Below the pieces are notes generated by a model. It was not told where the DNA came from, searched no databases, and saw nothing but the letters and a program-made list of their open reading frames with translations. Source: Liolophura sinensis (taxonomy: Eukaryota; Mollusca; Polyplacophora; Chitonida; Chitonidae). Taken from it: a stretch of DNA of 64,000 nt. Position 1 is the stretch's first letter; every line of letters starts with the position of its first letter. Made by a program: the position numbers and the translations under genes. The DNA lies in NCBI RefSeq assembly GCF_032854445.1, contig NC_088295.1:25595385-25659384 (forward strand). Reading direction: 5' to 3'. Below, in pieces: positions 46,185 through 54,774 of this stretch.

Positions 46185-46955
46185 ACTCAACATGTACCAC
46201 GCTTTGCTCCACTGTTTCTATGATTGTCACTCTCTCGGCACACCGTTCAAAGCATGTGAAGGTTTGTCTTGCTTGATATACGGAGTGGACATTTAAATGC
46301 AGGAGAATTCAAATCGTAATCACTATCCAAAATACAGCCATTCTAGCGGAATTCCTTTGATGAAAAATTCTAACCTGATTTTATGAACCTCTGCATTACC
46401 GCTACTTTCTTGGCTGTTTTACAAAGATGACATGCACAAACGTGCAGGGAAATTGCAATGCTATTTGCTTAATAATATACTTTCGGTAATTTGTTGACTT
46501 ATCAGCACGAATAGCTTGCTACCATCTGTTACAGTACGTGTTGTTTTGCCGAATGTCTTAAATTAAAAGTTGTAGACTAACATTAAATATGCTTTTGAAA
46601 AGATTTTCAGGTACGGGTAGTTATAACGCGTATGAGATAGAGAACAGAAAGATTTAACCGCAAGAAAGTTTGCGAGTATCTTGCCAAAGATCAGTGGTTT
46701 ACGTGGGCACGCTGTCCAAACCTCTACCCATATAACTAATGGTTAAGGCTGAAGGTGAAACAGTCATTCTGTGTGAAGAAAGAGAGCAATATCCACAAAT
46801 TATACCAGGCACATGTAACAACTTCTCATTGACAATACCAAAATAGTTCGATTTTTTAAAATGCTTTTTCACACATTAACCTGGGTCTGTAATTGATATA
46901 TTGTATCTGTTATATGGAAAATACTTACAGATTTCTTCCGTTATTAGGCTGCGTG
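46185..46955. other. No recognisable gene
   Basis: AT-rich spacer between blocks G and F of array 4. I see no frame, tandem repeat or element that I can name. Confidence 0.5.
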
Positions 46956-46959
46956 CTTT

Positions 46960-47330
46960 ACCTTAATGGATAGTCGCGGACATAAGCCAAGTAATCTCTC
47001 GTCAAGGCGGCATGGATTATCTACCCTGGGGAAGAGGGCTGATGGCAAGATTAGATCGTCTATAATCAGGATTACTTCAGACTTCAACTCATGCGGGCTC
47101 AGACATTTGTGGCGTGGAGAGAGCCAAGGGCAACTGTCGGCTTCCAGACACAGTTAGCATCAGGAATAGCCTCCGTCATTTACTCACCGTCGTATCACGG
47201 GCTTGGATCAGTTAAGTGGATAAGTCGACTTGATGATAGCCTGGGGTCAAAACCTCGCTGTTCTCGGGTAATTAAGCCACTCACGACGCGGTACAGACAC
47301 CAGTAACGACCGCTGTTTTGTTATTTGTCT
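46960..47330 (+). repeat. Array 4, block F, copy 1
   Basis: Best conserved block of array 4, with copies at 52985-53240 and 62375-62700. Shared phrases are GCATGGATTATCTACCCTGG, AAGAGGGCTGATGG, ATCAGGATTACTTCAGA, GAGAGCCAAGGGCAACTG, TTAGCATCAGGAATAGCCTC, TCATTTACTCACCGTCGTAT, GTTAAGTGGATAAGTCGAC, TGATGATAGCCTGGGGTCA, CGCTGTTCTCGGGTAATTAA and ACAGACACCAGTAACGACCG. A frame RHGLSTLGKRADG is shared with the 53-kb copy for about 25 codons, then lost, and the 62-kb copy breaks it. Possibly an uncharacterised transposon end. Confidence 0.85.
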
Positions 47331-47461
47331 TATATAAAAGCGCTTTTTAGCACTGGCTTAAATAGTCAGCATTTAGTTCCATGTAGATTACCCAACAGCA
47401 GACTGAATCCATCTGTAAACATGAGTATAAAAGACCACAGCTAGGAGAGTAAGACCAGATC

Positions 47462-47605
47462 AACGACGACAGTGGGACAATTGGTAAACCGGTAAAATCC
47501 TGTCTTGGCTTCTTGTCAGTTTACATCAGTTAGGGTTTTATTCTAACTGTTGATGTAACTTTTAAAATAGTTGTAACTTATATTTCCCTGGCAGCATAAC
47601 TTATA
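47462..47605 (+). repeat. CD repeat, forward
   Basis: Shows CAACGACGACAGTGGGACAA, AACCGGTAAAATCC, CTTCTTGTCAGTTTACATCA, TTAGGGTTTTATTCTAACTG and CCCTGGCAGCATAACTTATA. It follows block F by about 130 bp. The 62-kb copy of F also has a CD repeat after it, about 350 bp further on, so the pair was duplicated together. Confidence 0.85.
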
Positions 47606-47609
47606 AATA

Positions 47610-48310
47610 CGATAAAAACGACATCTTAGTAGATATGGATGGAGCATGCATGTTGAAATATTACTAGACAGTAGAACAGCACTAAACCTGTACTACTGCA
47701 ATACAACTGGAGCATAACATTACGGTTTGCATACGTATGAATGAATACACGAATATTTAGGGTTTAAAGCTCGATTCACAGTATTTATATTCAACATCCC
47801 GCACCAACGCTGATGTGTTAATTTTGTTCACTGGGCTCACTCGGGCTACAGTAGCCTTCTACGCCAAACTTTCCTACTGTGTTGAGGTCTTACATTTTGC
47901 TCCGCAGTTGTCACGCCGATACATTTAGGGGAGGAAAGCTGTGTCTTAGAATACAAAAGTGTTTTTGATTATTGCATTACAGTTTGTTCCAAACTATGCA
48001 TTCTACCATTGAAGACAATAGTGGGAAAGATGCGGATTTGATAAATTTTATATACTTATAAGGACAGGTGTTTACCTTAAATAAATACCTTTGAAATGGG
48101 CATCTAGTAAAAATCACTTATGGGAAAATTATATTATTGTGTAAACCAGAATTCTGGTTGGCAAAGCATTCCAGAGGCCTGGTTCCTTTACATTGTTTTA
48201 ATGTTGTTCTATATTAAATGTGACAGCACATAAACTAGCACATAGTTTTGAGTAATCCTGACCAGTGATGTAAAATAAATTGCAAATAACGTCACTGCAT
48301 TTTTTTTATC
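47610..48310. other. No recognisable gene
   Basis: A segment GTGTAAACCAGAATTCTGGT with CATTCCAGAGGCCTGG (48139-48185) matches GCATAAACCAGGATTCTG and CATTCCCGAGACCTG at 53505-53550, so array-4 homology extends here. No coding content can be supported. Confidence 0.55.
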
Positions 48311-48317
48311 TAAATCT

Positions 48318-48440
48318 GCTTATGCTCTACATGAACAGTTATAATAGCTGAGCTGAACTGACAACTGGAAGAATTTCACCGGTTAGGTCTAACCATTTGT
48401 GAGTTATTACATTGTCGTCGCCGCTCTGGTTTTAATCTCT
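48318..48440 (-). repeat. CD repeat, reverse orientation, diverged
   Basis: CTCTACATGAACAGTTATAA, GAACTGACAACTGG, ATTTCACCGGTTAGG, AACCATTTGTGAGTTATTAC and TTGTCGTCGCCGCTCTGGTT follow the reverse-complement order of the CD family. It lies about 0.7 kb from the forward copy at 47.5 kb, forming an imperfect inverted pair. Confidence 0.75.
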
Positions 48441-48484
48441 AAGCCGTAAGATTTTTATTACATTCATTAAGTCCACAACTTCGA

Positions 48485-48970
48485 CGTGACGTTACCCTTC
48501 GATCGATAGCGCCCGGTCGTTCAAAACTGGTTTAAGACTTAATACCAGATTTAGCTTTAGACGAAGTCTTCAATTTTGTATTAATGTAAAATAAATTATG
48601 TACAAGCTTATTAAATATGAACCAAAAACTGCCGCTGTTATACTTTAACTTTGAAGAACTGCATTGGCCGATGAGTTTGGCTACAGTTTTAAATATAATA
48701 TATGAATTAATACATGTATTAGCGAATACACTTTGGAACAACTGGGCCCTGGAAATTTTGTATCTTGGAGAACTGGAGGAACTTCTGGGGCGCCAGCAGG
48801 CCGTTCCGTGCAATAACCCAAGTGTGATACAGCCGAAATCTCCTTTCAGTACGACATTGGAGTCTTCAGTATGACCTTTCATGATTCGTTTCTGGGTTAA
48901 CAAGCGTATTTCAGGAAGACTCTTAGAAGTTTTCTACATTTTGTTAGGGTCCTCAGGAAAACCTGAACCC
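48485..48970 (+). pseudogene. Array 4, block E, copy 1: diverged or split exon paralogue
   Basis: 48486-48500 (GACGTGACGTTACCC) matches the start region of the exon at 53671. About 270 bp later, 48757-48866 matches its second half, encoding LYLGELEELLGRQQAVPC then NNPSVIQPKSPFST. An open plus frame covers 48617-48874. In the 54-bp core, 6 of 8 differences from the 53-kb copy fall at third positions. The splice donor has decayed to CA/GTACGA, and the unrelated insertion at about 48.51-48.75 kb splits the exon. It is either a pseudo-exon or one with a new acceptor. Homology continues past the exon (TTTTCTACATTTTGTTAGG). Confidence 0.5.
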
Positions 48971-48974
48971 TTAG

Positions 48975-49570
48975 CGTAGATTCGATACCGGTGTGCCAAT
49001 AGATGCTAATGACCCAATAATACCTTGTGAAAACGGATAGAGCGTTTAGCTATTCTGCCATGTTTGCACGTAAACGTTTGATTTAAATGACAACAGATGT
49101 CTTCAAGTTTGATTTATGATGTGGTCATATCTAGATCAGTTGATGATGATTATACTATAATACATGTACAATCTTTGTTGGTGTATGTGTGATCGTCAGC
49201 ATCATTTCTATACATTTGCTACAATCGAGCTACAGCTATCCAAAACTTTCCTATCAGATTCTACAGTGATACTGATCATTAAGGAGATAAGTGGGTTGAT
49301 TTATTGTGTGGGATCTATTTTAATCCGCGAATAAAACATTGAAAGAAAAATATAAAATAGGCGGAATGTTAAGTTTTAGAAGATGATATATTCATCATCG
49401 TATATAGCACATAAATCTTGTCGGGCTTTTTTACAAATACTGTTTTGTTTGTCAGTATCGCTGTTTTAATATCTGCTCTTAACATCGTCCGAGAAAAAAA
49501 CGTTTTGAAACCATTGCCAGAATGTGCATTAGTGATCACAAAAAGTATAAAAGGCTAGAGAAAAGAAAAA
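48975..49570. other. No recognisable gene
   Basis: AT-rich spacer after the block E paralogue. I see no supported frame, repeat or element. Confidence 0.5.
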
Positions 49571-49574
49571 AGAG

Positions 49575-49705
49575 AGAGATAGTTGACAAATGGTCACATA
49601 TATTACCGGTTATATCTGGCCACTTGTCAGTTTACCTCAGTTAGGGTATTTTTCCCCTAATGTTAGGGTAATGTTCATGTATATGCTTAAAGTGGCAACG
49701 TAGTG
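49575..49705 (+). repeat. CD repeat, forward
   Basis: Recognised by ATAGTTGACAAATGGTCACA, TATTACCGGTTATATC, GGCCACTTGTCAGTTTACCT, CAGTTAGGGTATTTTTCCCC and TGTTCATGTATATGCTTAAA. Confidence 0.85.
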
Positions 49706-49709
49706 ATGA

Positions 49710-50230
49710 TAGCTGGGAATTATTCATTGGAAGATTCTCCATCCAAGGGTTTCAAATAATTCTTCAATTTTCCATGTTTCATATGACACATTTCCACATT
49801 TTCATCGGAAACCCTATCGGACATACAACACTATAAATGAGAACCCATTGTTCTCAGAGTTCACAAAGTGTATTCAATGCAGCAAACATACATAGCGACA
49901 CTGAGATATAACCTGCAAATCTGGCACCAAACAAGTGGAGCGGCGAATTAAAATAGGCAATGATTTTTCTGTTATCGATGCGGCCTGTATCTTGCCCAGT
50001 CATCCTAATCCGATTAACATAACAGAGACACAGGTATTCCAAATGAAGCATTATGTCAGTAAGCCACAGAGAAATGTTGATGCAGTGAAGCACGACATGC
50101 GTTAATTAATTGTTATGTTTAATACTATTCTTTCTGAGGCTTAAACAGGAGATTCCACACATTCAAACTATTTATGACCATAAATTACATGATTTATAAA
50201 CATAAATATTATAAAATATTTTTTATATAA
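49710..50230. other. No recognisable gene
   Basis: AT-rich spacer. The minus frame at 49854-50093 is short and unrecognised. Confidence 0.5.
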
Positions 50231-50231
50231 T

Positions 50232-50441
50232 TGATTGTACTCAAGAAAATTTCACCAGGAACCCGAGCAGAGCCCCGGGGAATACCCACGCCCATCAGCT
50301 GGTAGCTGAAAGGCCTTCCCACGTACGACCGGAGAGGAAGCCAGCATGAGCTGGAATTGAACTCACAGCGATCGGAATAGTGAGAGGCTCCTGGGTTATT
50401 GCGCTGCGCTAATATGCTAATCATCAAGCCACGGAGGTCCC
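50232..50441 (-). mobile_element. Type A SINE with tRNA-like head
   Basis: Plus-strand reading: a tail remnant (TATAATTGATTGTACTCAAG), AACCCGAGCAGAGCCCCGGG, TACCCACGCCCATCAGCTGG, CTTCCCACGTACGACCGGAG, AGGAAGCCAGCATGAGCTGG, ATTGAACTCACAGCGATCGG, GTGAGAGGCTCCTGGG, TTGCGCTGCGCTAATATGC and CAAGCCACGGAGGTCCCC. The head is at the right end, with B-box-like AATTGAACTC. A piece of the 3' module next to the tail is deleted. Confidence 0.92.
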
Positions 50442-50559
50442 CAATTATAATTAAATGCCACTGTAGTAGAATGCTATAACCCAACGACCCATCGAACAGC
50501 TGCGGTAGAATAACTGCCATCCTGCATTTAAATTTTAAACTTTTGTACTATTTAAGTGT

Positions 50560-51420
50560 AGTGGTTCTTTATCCGATTACATTACATCCGTTTAAAATAG
50601 TTTGTGCCTCTCTGGCTTTGATGTTTTATTGCCTTTATTCATTGGTGAATCAATTGAAGCGTTGACATCAATAGTTTCACAAGCGGCTCTTTCATAAAGT
50701 AGCTAAATTGAAATGTCACGTGCGATTGTATTCAGTTTATCAAGTATTTTGGCCCAAAGTGACATGTCAGAATCTTCAAGAAATGGGAGATTTGTCTCTT
50801 TTAATAGGCAGTCTTTCATGTCATTGTCGGCTAAAATTAAAACATGTTTTTAACTTTAATGATTTCCGTTTCAAGCAAAGGCGGATGTCTAAGAACTCTT
50901 AATATTGATTTTTGCGTTTATGGAAAATTCAAATCGATATCTCTGAAGACCTTTGGACTGACAGTCAATACTTTTGAGATAAAATGTGAAATAATGGCAT
51001 ATTGCCCAAACATTTTTTTTAGAAACAACATAAACTTTGCACAATATGCCACCTAATAATAGGCTATGGTAACGGATACCTTAAACTGTGTGGTTTATGG
51101 CTGTGTGAAACAGGCGCACTGGTAGTTTAGCAAAATTTGTTATTCATTATGAAGTATTGCTGTTTCAGTGTGTGATAATTGTGCTACTCATTTCGACAGA
51201 CTTGTACATTTTCATTTATGAAAACGACTATTTGAAGTATGGAAAGAAATATAGCAATTTCAATTACTTCACCGGTGTCAATATTTCCATTGCAATAATT
51301 CACAAAACGAGGCATTGGATTGAGCAGAATCCCAGGGGAGCGTATAACAGCCCATACTTACCCAAATTATACAGTGTACAAATGTAGGAATTGTATGTTA
51401 CATAAGTAAAATTTGTAAAT
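50560..51420 (+). repeat. Array 4, block H, copy 2
   Basis: Partner of 43640-44310, about 6.9 kb downstream. Shared landmarks are GGTTCTTTATCCGATTACAT, GAAATGTCACGTGCGATTGT, ATTCAGTTTATCAAGTATT, AAAGTGACATGTCAGAATCT, TAATGATTTCCGTTTCAAGC, TCTAAGAACTCTTA, AGACCTTTGGACTGACAGTC and GAGATAAAATGTGAAATA. Confidence 0.8.
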
Positions 51421-51619
51421 TGCTGCAAAAAATAGGAAGAAATGAAGCACGATCTGTAGTAATCTGTTCTAAAACCTGTTCTTAAACTTAGTTCATACTT
51501 CATGTTCGAAAACTTCATCCACACAGTAAACCACATGACGTGTGATGAATACAATCTTTAGAAAGATCGAAAACATTGAATATATACGGATTCACTTATC
51601 AGTTTTGTTCAGTCTGGCA

Positions 51620-52530
51620 TTTGGATCATTACTGATTCATTCATTCACTCACAACATCTGAGTAAGCGGGAGCACTGGTTGACGCTTTTGCACTGAGTAT
51701 ACAGTGGGGATCTGTTGATCTGATGAGACACAGGGCACATAACGCCACACGATGGTAACAGTATTAACATGTTATATTGGATATTATGGGCTCTCGTGGG
51801 AAATTAGATATAAATGCCGCCAATGTCAAGAATGACGTAATGAAGCAGTGCTGTTCTTTAAAATTCGATATCCCCTTTGGACATTATATCCCACAAACAA
51901 GTCTATGTATTAGTATATGCGAGGTATGTTTTTATGTACGTCTATTATTCTCTGGCCCAGGAGATTCTCACCAATGCGGTCGCCGTGAGTTCAAGTCCAG
52001 CTTATGCTGGCTTCCTCTACGGCCCAGCAACTTGCGGATGGTTGTGGGTTTCCCCCGGACTGTACCCGGTTTCCTCCAACCACAATGCTGGCCGTCGTCG
52101 TATAAGTAAAATATTCTTGAGTACGGCTTAACACACCGGTCAAATAAATAAATGAATAAATTATTATCTGGGATCAATTATTCTGGAATAACACACCAGC
52201 CGGTTTATGCGGTACTACTGTCTGAAAGGAAGTCTGGTAAGACAGGTTAATATATATCAGACTAAAACTGGCCGCGTGGTCAAAGTTCAATGACACTCCG
52301 GCAAAAGTATGAGATTTTCTGACAGGAAATTGCATATTAGTATGTATGTAATCATGTCCATTAGTATAATTAAATGTTGTTTACAGCAGATGCTCCTCAC
52401 CCACGGAACAAGTGGCCGACTACATATGTGTCAAACATCTATCATTCTGATAGTTTGCCTGGCTGCTTGTCAGACAAATGTACCAACGGAATCCTTAACC
52501 ATGTATGACTTTATACGTTAATATAGCGCC
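51620..52530 (+). repeat. Array 4, block I, copy 1 (with SINE inserted)
   Basis: Diverged duplicate of 58440-59110. Shared landmarks are GAGCACTGGTTGACGCTTTT (51669), TATACAGTGG (51698), a TATTATGGGCTCTCGTGGG/TATTTTGGGCTCGCTGG segment (51781), AAATTCGATATCCCCTTTGG (51860), ATCAATTATTCTGG (52172), ACAGGAAATTGCATATTAGT (52322), AAATGTTGTTTACAGCAGA (52372) and TATCATTCTGATAGTTTG (52439). The type A SINE at 51957-52164 is missing from the other copy. Confidence 0.8.
51957..52164 (+). mobile_element. Type A SINE, 5' truncated
   Basis: Shows CCCAGGAGATTCTCACCAAT, GCGGTCGCCGTGAGTTCAAG, TCCAGCTTATGCTGGCTTCC, AACTTGCGGATGGTTGTGGG, TTTCCCCCGGACTGTACCCG, ATGCTGGCCGTCGTCGTATA, AATATTCTTGAGTACGGC, ACACACCGGTCAAATAAATA and a short AATA tail. 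The plus and minus frames across it (51777-52177) are SINE sequence, not genes. Confidence 0.93.
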
Positions 52531-52980
52531 ATTAAGTCTCCACGTATTATCCATTTTTTATATTTGTTGTAGAACCTTAGAAACAACTAAATTATCGCAT
52601 ATTTTTTCCTGTTACTGATTTCCAAATAAGAACTGCACAGCTCTCCATGGAAATTGCATGTTTATTATTATTTCTTTGTCATAAGGTAAGAATTATGTAG
52701 CAGAACGCCAAATAAATTTCGAACATTACGTCTTTTTAAATATTTAAACAGCTGATAGAAGGGATGATAACTGATACCATTAAATGTAATAAATATATAG
52801 AGAATGCAGATATAATCGAAAGTAGTAAAAATGATTGCAAAAATATAGCGAGGAGGAAAAAGTGGTCAGGTTTTTGTGAGGAAATCAGATTTGATGAGGT
52901 GAGGCGAATACCACGATTGGTTTCTTGTCGCTCTAATCTTAATAGGAGAAAGCTCCCGACAGAAGCTCTCAAACAGGTAG
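52531..52980. other. Spacer with two overlapping open frames
   Basis: 52764-53156 (plus, 130 codons) and 52736-53101 (minus, 121 codons) are open together and run into block F. The plus frame has a basic middle (NIARRKKWSGF, RRKLPTEALKQ). Neither is kept in the other F copies beyond about 25 codons, and neither resembles a known family, so I treat them as chance frames. Confidence 0.4.
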
Positions 52981-52984
52981 GCTT

Positions 52985-53240
52985 GGCACCAATAATGCGG
53001 CATGGATTATCTACCCTGAGGAAGAGGGCTGATGCTAACATTGAAGAGTATGTTATCCGGATTACTTGTGCTGGCCAAGGGCTTACAGACATAGTTAGCA
53101 TCAGGAATAGCCCACATCATTTACTCACCGTCGTATCGGAGGCTTGGATCTGCTAAGTGGTACGTCGACCTGGTGATAGCCTTGGGTCTCGTGTAATTAA
53201 GTCAGTCATGAAGTCATCAACAACGACTACTCTTCTGCCA
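52985..53240 (+). repeat. Array 4, block F, copy 2 (shortened)
   Basis: Matches 46960-47330 in GCGGCATGGATTATCTACCC, AAGAGGGCTGATGC, TTATCCGGATTACTT, CATAGTTAGCATCAGGAATA, CATTTACTCACCGTCGTATC, TAAGTGGTACGTCGACCTGG and TGATAGCCTTGGGTC. It lacks about 70 bp around the GAGAGCCAAGGG part and part of the end. Confidence 0.85.
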
Positions 53241-53404
53241 TTCTTTCGATCGACTAGTATACAATATCAACGCTTTTTATCAACAATGGATTAAACTGTA
53301 ATCATATCGTTCTAACAAAATCAACTTAAAGCTTACTGCACAGCATACAGACATATATGTATCGACTGTCTACCCAGAATCGTGACCCCCATCGCACAGT
53401 TTGT

Positions 53405-53470
53405 GTGAGCAGATTATTATGGCCATTTGCCAGCCATCACACTGTAGTTGCTGTTCAGGTTTTACTCTCT
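53405..53470 (-). repeat. CD repeat, reverse, partial
   Basis: ATGGCCATTTGCCAGCCATC, ACACTGTAGTTGCTGTTCAG and GTTTTACTCTCTA match the reverse-complement 5' half of the CD family. It stands about 200 bp upstream of the candidate exon at 53671. Confidence 0.75.
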
Positions 53471-53670
53471 ACGCTGTGTTTTGTTATATAGTATGGCTGC
53501 TGCATAAACCAGGATTCTGCATGTGGTCTAGCCATTCCCGAGACCTGTTATCACTAAATGATGTATTTTTTGTTTTTATATGTATTCGAAGATCATGTAT
53601 TCGTTACTTTACTCACTTTAACTTTGTCACGTGCTTGCTTGAATTGTAACAAATTGCTCGCTCCTTTCAG

Positions 53671-53812
53671 GTGTTCGGCTGTGACGTGACCTTACCCGCC
53701 AGTGGAACGTTCACCAGCAGATTGTACCTTGGGGCGCTGGAAGGACTTCTGGGACGCCAGCAGGCTGTTCCGTGCACTAACCCCAGAGTCACACAACTGA
53801 AATTTCTGTCCA
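53671..53812 (+). CDS. Candidate coding exon of an unknown, tandemly duplicated gene (array 4, block E)
   Basis: Bounded by a pyrimidine-rich acceptor (TGCTCGCTCCTTTCAG, ends 53670) and a consensus donor (CA/GTAAGT at 53813). The 142-bp interval is open in one frame for 47 codons plus one base (phase 0 to 1); the other two frames have stops near the start. The product begins VFGCDVTLPASGTFTSR and includes LYLGALEGLLGRQQAVPC, with two cysteines. The paralogue at 48.76 kb keeps the frame with a third-position bias, and the following intron sequence is far less similar. A weaker copy of the acceptor region lies near 63652. I do not recognise the family. Neighbouring exons were not found in this window. 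Confidence 0.5.
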
Positions 53813-54100
53813 GTAAGTACGAGGCTGGAGTGTTTGGTTTGGCCACGTAAACACGATTTCCCGCGGTAACTTGATGACTTTTAGGAGTTTTCTACATTTT
53901 GTTACGATCTTGAGTAAAAATGGACCACTAGTCAATGTTTACTCTTGCCTAAGGCTGCTATGAATCTTGTGATCAACGTCCTTTTATCCATCACCAAATA
54001 TTACTATGCCTAAAGAGATAAATCATTTACACAGGTTGATCGCTGATCATATGTTAGGCGTATCCCCTATAATACAATTGCAATCTTTGTTAGAGTATGC
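53813..54100 (+). repeat. Array 4, block E 3' flank
   Basis: Intronic if the exon is real. TAGGAGTTTTCTACATTTTG (53881) matches TAGAAGTTTTCTACATTTTG (48926), showing that the duplication extends past the exon. I see nothing else until the 20-bp minisatellite. Confidence 0.65.
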
Positions 54101-54240
54101 TTGATTGACAATGCCCATGTTTGACTGACAATGCCCATGCTTGATTGACAATGCTCATGTTTGATTGACAATGCTCATGCTTGATTGACGATGCCCATGC
54201 ATGGTTTCCAAGGCCCATGCCTGATTGACAATGCCCATTC
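54101..54240 (+). repeat. 20-bp minisatellite, seven units
   Basis: Seven consecutive 20-bp units of the type TTGATTGACAATGCCCATGY. The sixth unit (54201-54220) is the most diverged. The minus-strand frame with repeated QAWALS and KHGHCQS motifs (54090-54368) is a by-product. Confidence 0.95.
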
Positions 54241-54501
54241 TTTGCATAAAGTCCGTCAATCGACCCACAGCTAGCCCAAACTCTCGCCTCTGATGGCATA
54301 GGGATAAGGTCATAGAGGATCTGGTCTATTTGAAGCCCCGAAAATCTGAAAGGAAAAATAGAAAACATCCGGAATGTTATAATAAGTTTTATTAAAATAA
54401 ATAGGTAAGTAAATATATATAAACACTTCGTCCGTTCACATTTGAATTACATTCAATTGATCCTTAAAATCCCTGAGAGTTTTTTTGTCATGGAAAACTC
54501 G

Positions 54502-54772
54502 CATTGAAGTTTTTACGGAATGCTAGAGAAATCAATTACATGTTACAATCACAGACATTGAAGTTTTTACGGAATGCTAGAGAAATCAATTACATGTTAC
54601 AATCACAGACACTGAAGTTTTTACGGAATGCTAGAGAAATCAATTACATGTTACAATCAGAGACATTGAAGTTTTTTACGGAATGCTAGAGAAATCAATT
54701 ACATGTTACAATCAGAGACATTGAAGTTTTTTACGGAATGCTAGAGAAATCAATTACATGTTACAATCACAC
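54502..54772 (+). repeat. 54-bp tandem repeat, five copies, frame-preserving
   Basis: Units begin CATTGAAGTTTTTACGGAAT and start at 54502, 54556, 54610, 54664 and 54719. The first three intervals are exactly 54 bp; the fourth unit is 55 bp because of one extra T. Copies are almost identical. Because 54 is a multiple of 3, one frame reads an 18-residue repeat (LKFLRNAREINYMLQSQT) three times before the extra T shifts it. There is no start or splice evidence for translation. Confidence 0.97.
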
Positions 54773-54774
54773 CT

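Noticed and set aside
51715-51760. Hammerhead ribozyme core around CTGATGAGA
   Set aside because: No matching CGAAAC strand or three-stem arrangement nearby; CTGATGA occurs by chance several times in the window.
51777-52177. Frames of 110, 84 and 69 codons
   Set aside because: They lie mostly within a type A SINE; similar pseudo-proteins arise from other SINE copies (22.9 and 31.6 kb).
52736-53156. Overlapping 130- and 121-codon frames on opposite strands
   Set aside because: They run across block F, whose other two copies break both frames. No family is recognised.
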